From Trichosphaerium sp. ATCC 40318 (Eukaryota > Discosea > Flabellinia > Trichosidae), in assembly GCA_038496445.1 (NCBI GenBank), contig JALMLS010000086.1, positions 1 to 64,000 on the forward strand: DNA of 64,000 bases, given 5' to 3'. The notes below the pieces were generated by a model. The model saw nothing but the letters and a program-made list of their open reading frames with translations. It was not told where the DNA came from and did not search any database. Each line of letters starts with the position of its first letter. The stretch's first letter is position 1. Positions 56,141 through 64,000 of the stretch are shown here, piece by piece. A program made the translations under genes and the position numbers.

Positions 56141-57306
56141 ATGAGTCTCCGTAAGTAATACAATTGTATAATGATGTTTTCAGGGTTTAAAAAGAAGCTT
56201 GAAGGTGACCATCTTGTCCAGTACCTCGTTAAAGAGTATGTTGAGCTTGGCGGAGATGTAAGTAAACTCATTCGTACTCTGGACGCCGAAAACGCGCGTA
56301 TGCGTATCAAAGGAGAAGAAATATGCTCAGATATCTGGAATACAATATTTATTCATTTAATCTACTCTGATCCTTCTGAATCTATCAATACAATACTCTT
56401 TGTATGTAAGAGATGGCAAAGGATAGTAGCAAACGTTAGTTTTTGGAAGTTAATGGTAAAATTCCACTGGAATGTTGAACTGCGTGATAAAGTACAAGAT
56501 TGGCATGATATTAGACGTTATGTCATTCGACGGAAAAGGTATGTTAAATATGGTAAACAAGAGGCCAAGGCAAGCGAGCATGGTTTTGATATTGTCACGT
56601 GGGAACGTCACATGGAAGATGAATATAGAGAATATGCTGACGAAGAAGAACTGTAAGTACTTTTTCTTTACTCCCTCACCACTTTTGTTGCATGCAACTA
56701 GTATTATTCTATTACTCACAATCTATTGTTTGTAGGTTGTTTTATGAGAATCGTGCTATTTTCTCACCCAATTCGTTGGCAATACTTATTGTTAAAAGTA
56801 TAATTTACTATGATGTAGAGCGTGGAACTGGAGCTATTGATTACTCTTCTACAGAACATAAATTAACCCTAAAGACCTACGTAACTAATAAAAGAAAGGT
56901 ACCTATCATAAAGTAGAATTTTTGAAGCCTGTAGTGCACGTGGCATGTAAAAAAAAACCAATACTTTAAACCGGCAGTATCTGACTTTTTTCCGAACAAA
57001 TAGAGTCGCAGGAAGAGTACTCCAAATAAATTTTTGTTCAATGATTATGAAGACATAGAATGGAGTGTTTGCGATAAGTTTATTACCAAAACCAGGCGTA
57101 TAATGGGATATACTACAAACAACTACAAAGACAAGATCAAATTCCTTTCTATTGCATGTGGATATTTTGACAACCTTGAAGCATTCGAAAGACTAGGTGA
57201 TGAGATTTATTCCGCTATTACTCTTGAGCAACATAGATCAAAATTTGCTTTTCTTCATAAACATTATGAGGAAAACACTCTTTTTGGGTGCCACTCATAT
57301 ATATGA
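56141..57306 (+). CDS. F-box-like protein with 10-nt first exon
   Basis: Exons 56141-56150 (MSL plus one base), 56184-56652, 56736-56898 and 57004-57306 encode 314 aa; the first intron has only 33 nt. Residues ~45-95 (EEICSDIWNTIFIHLIYSD...FVCKRWQRIVANVSFWK) form an F-box. The rest is charged and helical (VIRRKRYVKYGKQEAKA, WERHMEDEYREYADEEEL) with later Tyr/Phe-rich parts. Without the micro-exon the frame would start at the overlapping ATG at 56171, but GTAAGT and TTTTCAG bracket it exactly and phase is kept. Likely a ubiquitin-ligase subunit. Confidence 0.6.
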
Positions 57307-57884
57307 AAGAATAAATTATTTTTCAAAATCCTATTGGTTGTTTTGTATTATCGCCTTCATTGTTTCCAAAATACTGTTTTTCTCAAACATACCAAAATAC
57401 GTTACAGCATCTTCTTTATGTGTATTTGTAGGTGGCACAATCCTCATATATGTAGTTCCTATACTGTTGGTGGCTAAAAATGCAGATCCATTTTTTCATA
57501 GTCCTCTCGCCTTCCCTTCTCATCACTAACACGCAAGATACCTTCATTGTGACTAAAACAGTGAGTCAAGATACTTACACTGACTCACCAATTAAGTAGC
57601 AGGATGAAGCAAATTTCGCTGCTTTTTATTAATCGCAGTACAAGTGCTTTCTCGAAGTTTCTTAATTTTGTTGGTTTAATGAATGTCCAGATTGTATCAT
57701 AAAACACGTGTTTTCTCGGCACATTCAATCCCGCAAAATATTGAAACAAGGATCAGTACACTTATGTACAAGCTGCATGTCGTATTTAACAAACAATAAA
57801 CTGAAAGTATTTCTTTTATGCTTTGTTTAGTTTTTTCCAGAAATCACGGATCATCACGATTTCCACAAATCACGTACAATCCCG
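57307..57884. other. Intergenic region
   Basis: Hydrophobic open frames here (57197-57529) overlap the end of the previous gene in another frame and are judged shadows. CACGTG near 57705 upstream of the secreted gene. Confidence 0.35.
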
Positions 57885-59000
57885 ATGAAGCATCACAGCT
57901 CTACTTTATTCTCTATGGCTCTTATTTTAACAGCTATTTCTGTTTGTATTTGTCAGAGAACTCCTGGATACATTTTCGCTCAGTTTGATGCTTCGAGGCC
58001 ACTTCCTCGACAAGTCGAGATATTAACAACAGATCTTGAGTTTAACAGTAAGTACACATTTACGTTTTAAGCACTCGTATTTCTCACTAAGAAACAACTA
58101 CTGTTGGTTTGGTACCCGTAGTCAGTACACACTCATTACGGTTTTGTCATGTCCCATTGTTAACAATTCAAGTTTGTTGTCTGTACTGACTTTTATATTA
58201 GTGCCAACATTGGATGGTTCTATGATTCTTGTTGTATTTGATGAGTTTGTATCAGTCAGAGCATTAGATAACACTGAGATTTGTACTGGTTCTATTTCTG
58301 GCTCGATTACTTCAGGCGGTTTCGTTGATGACACTCACTTTTATGCCTTTGGCGGTATGGGTGAGTTAACTCAATATAGGCTTGATATCACAAACCAAGA
58401 TAGTTGCATATCGTCTATAGCTGTTTGTATATTTGATTATAGAGCTGGACTACCGAACACAAGTATGTGCATACTTTGTATGTACACGTGATTGATTCTG
58501 TTAAAAGTTTTTAGTTGTTGTTGATGGTAACAAAATATACATTGATGGTAGTGTTGTACGCGCGCACGTTATATTGGAATTAGATACATCAAGCTTGATT
58601 GGAGATCCTTGCATAATTGATGTCGACTCTTCCTGTTATTCAAAGCCGCACTTTAGACTTGACTAATACTGCTTTGTCAAGGCTTGATGATAGCACGTTA
58701 CTGTTAACAAACCAAAATACTGGAGAGACCTTTGCAATCGACAAGAGTTCGGGTAATTATTGTATTATTACATTAATATGATTGATATTTTCCGGTTATA
58801 GGTACTGCAGACTTTTACAATACAGCACCTGCCATCGAAATAGTCACCAGACCTGTTTTTTATCCTGGTCTTTGTATCAAGGTATGTACATGGGTTTTTA
58901 CTACTTTCATTCTTTCCTTGTTCACAATTTAATCACGTGACTATTGTCATAGATCACACCAGAGATGAATGCTGCCAGGATTCAATTATTATCTCGTTAA
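57885..59000 (+). pseudogene. Family C member 3: exon 2 missing and 1-nt frameshift
   Basis: Exons 57885-58047, 58202-58462, 58515-58752, 58802-58881 and 58953-59000. The short exon 2 of the family is absent; because it is phase 1 on both sides, its loss keeps the frame. Exon 4 has 238 nt where siblings have 243, 246 and 249, so the frame breaks near 58620 between IID and STLPVIQSR. All else is intact (signal peptide, ALDNTEICTGS, LDDSTLLLTN, ITPEMNAARIQLLSR). It is a very young pseudogene, or there is a base error. Confidence 0.65.
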
Positions 59001-59199
59001 TAAAATATATATCTTGTTGTTTTGAGTATTGTCCATATCATTCATTGCTGTTTGTGACTTTTTGTTTTCGTCTAGTAAGATCTGAGCGATCTTGCAACTT
59101 TTGCTAGTGCTTACAAGATCTGTTAAAAACTACAAGATATGACCCTATTTATTTGCAAAGGTTATGTCTAGTTGCTTAGGTTGTCTTTTACTCCGTTGA

Positions 59200-59370
59200 G
59201 CAAACTTAAGGCACTTAGCTTCTCAGATAATGGAGTGAAAGCATTGGCTGGGTTCATCCATTGATTTGTTCGAAACACTTTTTAAGACATTACTCAGTTG
59301 TTGAGAACAAATGTTACAGGTGTTTAAGCATTGGTTAGCGTACATTAGTTTATTACATTGTACAAACTTG
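59200..59370 (+). pseudogene. Degenerate LRR fragment
   Basis: The plus strand reads DNGVKALAG followed by frame breaks, then VTG-V, ALVSVH and stops: two to three units of the TDEGVKALAGVHTIDL repeats of the F-box/LRR family. It sits between two convergent secreted genes. Confidence 0.5.
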
Positions 59371-59385
59371 GAAGATATCAAGATA

Positions 59386-60571
59386 CTAACGAGATAATAG
59401 TTCGATCCTGAAAGCGTTCATCTGTGGTGTGATCTATGAAAACAGTCATTGACAGTTATTCGTACGGGATATGAGTACCTTAATGCAAAGACCAGGATAA
59501 AAAACAGGACGTGTAGACATTTTGATTACGGGTGCTGTATTGTAGACGTCTGAGGTACCTATTCACCCAAACTGTCAATCATAATTATATTGTAATACAA
59601 TAACTACATTATATACCTCTTGCCTTGTCAACCACAGATGTCTCTCCTGTGGCTTGGTTTGTTAAAAGTAACGCTCTATCATTAAGCCTCGATAGAGCCA
59701 TGCTAGTAAACTCAAAAGGACGGGTTTGAACAAAACGAAGTGTTCTTAAATCAATTTCACAAGGACCTGCACTTAAACGTGATGTATCTAGTTCTGATAT
59801 GGTATCTATAAAAATAGGAACAGAAGTGATACCCTCAATGTATATTTTATCACCATCAACAACAACTAAGAAATAAATCAACACATTATATACAAGCTAA
59901 CATATACATACTTGTTGACAGCATGCCATTTGAAGTTGTACATCCAGAGATCATAGGGGATATACAATCATTTTTGTTTGTGATATCAAGCCTATATCGG
60001 CCTATCTCACCCATACCACCAGTATGTGCGTAAAAATCTGTGTCATCAACGAAACCTCCTGAAATAATCGAGCCAGGAATAGAACCAGTACAAATCTCAG
60101 TGTTATCTAATGCTCTGACTGATACAAACTCATCAAATACAACAAGAATCATAGAGCCATCCAATGTTGGTACTACGAACAAATTAGCACAAGACAAACC
60201 TCGATTGTTAACAGTGGGACATTGAAAAAACCAACTATATTAAACAAAATAAATAAATATCGTACTGATTGCTGGTACGGCAATGGCAGGGTTTGCAATG
60301 GGGATATTTACACCAAACGATCTTAGGTCTAAAATAAGCTTATTTAGTAGTTAACTTTGTACAAAAGGAAAGGCAATAAATAAAGCTACCTTGAGCTGTA
60401 TTGCTTACTGTTAAACTCAAGATCTGTTGTTAATATCTCGACTTGTCGAGGAAGTGGCCTCGAAGCATCAAACTGAGCGAAAATGTATCCAGGAGTTCTC
60501 TGACAAATACAAACAGAAATAGCTGTTAAAATAAGAGCCAAAGAGAATAAAGTAGAGCTGTGATGCTTCAT
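59386..60571 (-). CDS. Small secreted protein, family C member 4
   Basis: Exons 60571-60409, 60328-60266, 60172-59912, 59865-59617, 59558-59479 and 59433-59386 give 287 aa with intact frame. The signal peptide (MKHHSSTLFSLALILTAISVC) and first exon are nearly identical to member 3, its inverted neighbour. The beta units read ALDNTEICTGS...RYRLDITN and GDKIYIEGIT...LNDRALLLTN; the end is ITPQMNAFRIELLSR. It and member 3 form a convergent pair, consistent with an inverted duplication. Secreted; function unknown. Confidence 0.7.
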
Positions 60572-61348
60572 CGGGATTGTACGTGATTTCTGAAAAAATA
60601 AAACCAAGACAACTTAATTGTCTAAGTATTTAGTATCATATTACATAAATAAGGCTAGCTACCTTCGAAAACCACTTTCTTAAGGTGTTGATTCAACTAA
60701 TTTTTCGGGAATAAATGTGCCGAGAAAACGCGTGTTTGCAATACTCTCTGAGTTATCAATCGGAGGTTGAGAACGAATTTAACAAGTTCTCGTCTATGGA
60801 TAATATTGAATGCAAACACTCTTTTAATGTATCCGGCAGAGACAAAGTCGAAGACTTTTGCGGCGGTGAAAAGAAAGGCCAACAGAAGCATCTTGACTTC
60901 TCACCCTTCTCTCTCACCTCTCGCCGTTGAGTTTCCAACGTCCTTCAATAAACAAGCTATCGCGATCTCTAGTTTGTTTCTTTTTAACTACATTAAGCTG
61001 GTCTCATTGTGGGATTGACATGGGTCGACACCTGAAGCTATCCAGTTCATATTAATAGTTTAGCAATCTCAAGCAAAACCACATTAGTTTTATGCTTGCT
61101 CTTGACCACTTTGCTATTTTGTACAACGGCAACCCAATGAAAACTTTCGTTGGTAACAAGATACTATTGGATTGTTACCTACCATGATATTTCACAATTG
61201 TATCTTCATTTCTGTACCTAAGAAACTACTTTTAGAATTCAATGAAACAAACTGTTTATAGTTAGACGAAATTGGCCTAAACAATACCAGTTTGTGCAGC
61301 ACAATAACCTTAAGCTAGAATACTTACCATTTATAACCAACCACACCA
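60572..61348. other. Gene-free stretch
   Basis: Promoter side of family C member 4. Open frames on both strands around 60700-60930 have no introns, no family resemblance and overlap each other, so they are not called. Confidence 0.35.
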
Positions 61349-61675
61349 ATGACAGAAGCAAATAACGCCATCACCGAGCAAGTAAAAAGTCTTTTATCCG
61401 ATTGGGCAAAACACAGTGACTCTAAGAGCACGTGTTCAAGTTTTCAGCCTTACTTGGCCTGTGACGCCTACAGTGAGCTTGTAGCAATGGGAAAACTTGC
61501 TCTTCCTACAATCATGAAGTCATACGAAGCTGATGAGTACAAAGTATGGCACTTTATTCTTGTTAAGCAGATTGTAAGCGAACTTCCTCATCCTGACACC
61601 AGCACAAACGGTGTATCTATACCAGAACAAAAGACTATATGGATAAAATATGCAAAGGACCATGGATACCTGTAA
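61349..61675 (+). CDS. Small helical-repeat-like protein, bacterial-type domain
   Basis: 108 aa, single exon, no signal peptide. The pattern SELVAMGKLALPTIMKS, then VWHFILVKQIV and, at the end, IWIKYAKDHGYL matches a short HEAT-like domain that I recall as common in bacterial hypothetical proteins (ALP..., W.AL..ITG, W..WG...GY). It is intronless, unlike nearly all neighbours, which is compatible with acquisition from bacteria, but this needs a search. Function unknown. Confidence 0.55.
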   Translation: MTEANNAITEQVKSLLSDWAKHSDSKSTCSSFQPYLACDAYSELVAMGKLALPTIMKSYEADEYKVWHFILVKQIVSELPHPDTSTNGVSIPEQKTIWIKYAKDHGYL

Positions 61676-61840
61676 GTAGACACCTGGTTGTAAATGTTGT
61701 ATTTGGAATAGGTAATAAAAAATAAAGAATTTTGCGAAGTCTTGGTTTTTTTTTCTTTGTGTAGTCGCAGCTGTCTTTGCGCGGGTCGTTTTTAGTCTTT
61801 GGATATAAAATCAGAACAACTTTTCACGTACTCATAATCA

Positions 61841-63604
61841 ATGGAGATAAAGAAACAACTAGTATTTGATTTGAACAATTCAACCACAAGCACACCAGAG
61901 GAAATCGTAAAAATAACCATGGTACATATATTTTGTCATCGATTATTTTACTCTTTTTATAACACGTGTTCAGAAGCACGGTGATATTTTATCGTTCCGA
62001 AAAAGCGATAAAATCGGATCTGGACATTTTGGCTCTGTTTATGAAGGTAGCACTACAAGAACGCGATACGAATCGGTTTGAATGAGTTTGTGTTAATTAA
62101 AGTCAAAAGGTTGTTACTCGTATGACAGAGTGGCTGTAAAAATGGTACCGTGCGGTCTTGGAGCTAATTTAGAAGAATTTGGTAAAGAAGTTGATACGCT
62201 ACGGTAGTTTATTAGTTTATTTTGATCTCTCACATTCCAAAGGGCGATTCCTGGCACACGAAACGTTTTAGTATACCGAGACGCCATTATACATCAAGGC
62301 AATTTATACATAGTAACTGAGCTTTGTCTTATGGATGTTAGAAACCTCCTCAGGGTACGCTACTTTAACACGTGTTTTATCATTAAAGCATTCATTCAGA
62401 AGTTCCCAAAGCTTCCTTTAAAAATTCGCCTGTATATTGCACGTGATGTAGCTTGCGGTCTAAGATCGTTGCATATAAAGCGCATAGTTCATAGAGATTT
62501 AAAGCTGGCCAATCTTCTTGTTCGTGAGAACTTTCTCGATAATTGTAGTGTTTATTTTGCTTTTAGATTGACATTAACGGGCATGTTAAAATCGCAGACT
62601 TTGGGTTGGCTAAGATACTAGAAGCGGGCGAGAATAAGAGCGAAGCTGTCGGTACAGTTACCTTTGATTTTAATTTTATTCACCACGTGATAACCACGTG
62701 ATACTTTTTTTAAAAGATTTGACAAGTATAGGAACTGCACGGTACACAGCTCCTGAGGTTTGGAACAAAGATACTACAACCACAGCCAGAGATATTTATA
62801 GTTTTGGTTTGTTATTATGGGAACTCATAATAAACGGCGAACTACGTCCTTTCCCCGACCACAATACTATCCTTACTATCAAAAGGTGAGCTTTTTATGT
62901 CCTCCTTTGGACTGTAGTTAATCTTTGTAGTGCGATACTAAATGATGAGAAACCAGACTTTCCTGAAGATACAGATGATTGTCTAAAGAAGTTAGTTCTT
63001 AGGTGTTTGGAGTTTAATTTCAGGCAGAGACCTTCAGCCATTGAATTGGTAGATGCTATGAATAAAACTATTGTTGAGGTTGTTATTGGTTACAAGCAAG
63101 AGAACAAAGAAGCCTACGAGTTTTGGAATCAGTATTTTAATGACTGCAAGGTAGCGCAATGTTAAGTAACACTACTAAACGGATTTAAACAGGGATATCC
63201 ATGTCAAGTTCCCTGGTGCAAGTTCATAAATGCTTTTAAAGCATATATTGGACTTGAGGAAAACGAAGAAAATAGACGACTGATCGATGCTTTCGGAAAG
63301 TTTTTACGTACGAAAAAAAACGTGCGTTTGTTTGTTAGTTGACTTTTTTTTTGTAGGTCTTGAGTTAGAGATTCCAAATCTCAATAAAATAATCGGTTTG
63401 AAGCAAAAACAATTGATAGTTGGTCCCAATATTGGACAAGCTTGTGTAGATGATTTTGTTACTCTTGAGAGCTTTTCATTGGTTGTTCAGTGGTTCAGAT
63501 TTACAAAGAACAAAGATGTAATGAAGAGATGTTTCAAAGTTGCCTTAGAGTTAGGCCTTGCTCCGTACGTTAGCATGAAAAAATACCGTTTAAAGAGAGA
63601 ATGA
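61841..63604 (+). CDS. Protein kinase with SHK-like C-terminal region
   Basis: Ten exons (61841-61921, 61974-62046, 62110-62203, 62243-62354, 62400-62519, 62567-62651, 62717-62885, 62931-63150, 63193-63307, 63357-63604) encode 438 aa. Kinase landmarks: IGSGHFGSVYEG, VAVKM (catalytic Lys), HRDLKLANLL (catalytic Asp), IADFGLA, TARYTAPEV and DIYSFGLLLWEL. The tail (FWNQYFNDC...QVPWCKFINAF...VTLESFSLVVQWF) resembles the linker of Dictyostelium SHK kinases, which normally leads into an SH2 domain; here the protein ends ~37 residues later without one. All key catalytic residues are present, so it should be active, probably tyrosine-kinase-like in family and Ser/Thr or dual in specificity. Confidence 0.8.
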
Positions 63605-64000
63605 CACAACTGCCAGTCAAGGCAATGAGCGAATTTATCAAACTGAAACGTGACACGAGTTTATGAGACTAGAAAGACTTCCTTTTTGTTTAAACGAATT
63701 TAAAAGCTGCCTTTGTTAATTCTTTCTTAGATGGTTTCACAGTTTTATACAAAAGGAAAGGGCCAACAAGATTCTTAATCAACGATCAGAAGGTTATTTC
63801 ATAGTTAGACTATCAACAACATCGTAAGTATACAGTTTGTTTAGTGAGTCACTCAAAATTGGTATCTAGGAGAAAATGCCAATTGACTCTTTCAGCAGTT
63901 ACTAAACAAATACCTTCAGAAGACCAAGCCACAAGCTCTTTACCCAACGTTATAAAACACTATCGGATTAAATACAGCGTTTCTGAAGGATTTAGAATCG
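63605..64000. other. 3' flank to window end
   Basis: Nothing clearly coding. A downstream SH2 exon was looked for and not seen in these 400 bases. Confidence 0.35.

Noticed and set aside
57197-57529. Hydrophobic open frame that could be a small membrane protein
   Set aside because: Starts inside the F-box gene in another frame and has no own promoter or conserved feature; kept only as a remote possibility.
60700-60940. Overlapping open frames on both strands upstream of family C member 4
   Set aside because: No splice signals, no similarity to any neighbour and mutual overlap; probably chance.
1-64000. CRISPR arrays, rRNA genes, telomeric repeats, bacterial operons
   Set aside because: Looked for and not found; the direct repeats present are gene-family or transposon repeats.

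Overview
This is 64 kb of a compact, intron-rich nuclear genome from a unicellular eukaryote, AT-rich (my estimate, below 40% G+C). Evidence: nearly every gene is split by short GT-AG introns (about 30-130 nt, most 42-85, often starting GTACG or GTAAG), many proteins have eukaryotic signal peptides, and there are F-box proteins, a tandem CCCH zinc-finger protein, a nuclear-envelope TMEM209 homologue and a protein kinase. The kinase tail resembles Dictyostelium-type SHK kinases, so an amoebozoan or related protist is possible, but I cannot name the species. Exons were assigned by eye from splice-site phase and comparison of paralogues; for most multi-exon models the exon sum is divisible by three.

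Layout. 1-8 kb: the 3'-truncated copy of a secreted beta-helix gene, one of two near-identical putative 2OG oxygenases (the other is inverted at 25.3-26.4 kb) and a tandem pair of secreted, Thr/Pro-rich, tail-anchored proteins, of which the second is broken. 8-12 kb: a glutathione S-transferase, a truncated F-box/YwqK-repeat copy, a tRNA-derived SINE with perfect 12-bp target-site duplications and an F-box/LRR gene. 12.6-18.5 kb: repeats (a 183-bp MITE-like unit, a 1.8-kb element with ~50-bp terminal inverted repeats, tRNA-like fragments) around a beta-helix plus Cys-rich secreted protein. 18.8-20.4 kb: a PA-domain seven-TM protein. 20.8-30.3 kb: a mosaic of intact and decayed multigene-family members, with an arylsulfatase. 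30.8-43 kb: single-copy housekeeping-like genes (TMEM209 homologue with an FG-repeat tail, CCCH zinc finger, small coiled coil, cytochrome-b5-like protein, RA-like adaptor). 43.8-61 kb: further F-box, F-box/LRR and F-box/YwqK genes and a five-member family of small secreted proteins. 61.3-63.6 kb: a small helical-repeat-like protein and a kinase.

Three themes stand out. (1) F-box substrate-receptor families (F-box+LRR and F-box+YwqK/MORN-like repeats) and secreted-protein families are in rapid birth-and-death: inverted duplicates, frameshifts, truncations and chimeras are all present. (2) The hexamer CACGTG occurs about 70 times, mostly in introns and intergenic DNA, roughly ten times the chance expectation. 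(3) The TMEM209 homologue carries about 18 GFG motifs at its C terminus, which would make it a membrane-anchored FG nucleoporin. No CRISPR, rRNA, convincing tRNA gene or bacterial-type operon was seen.
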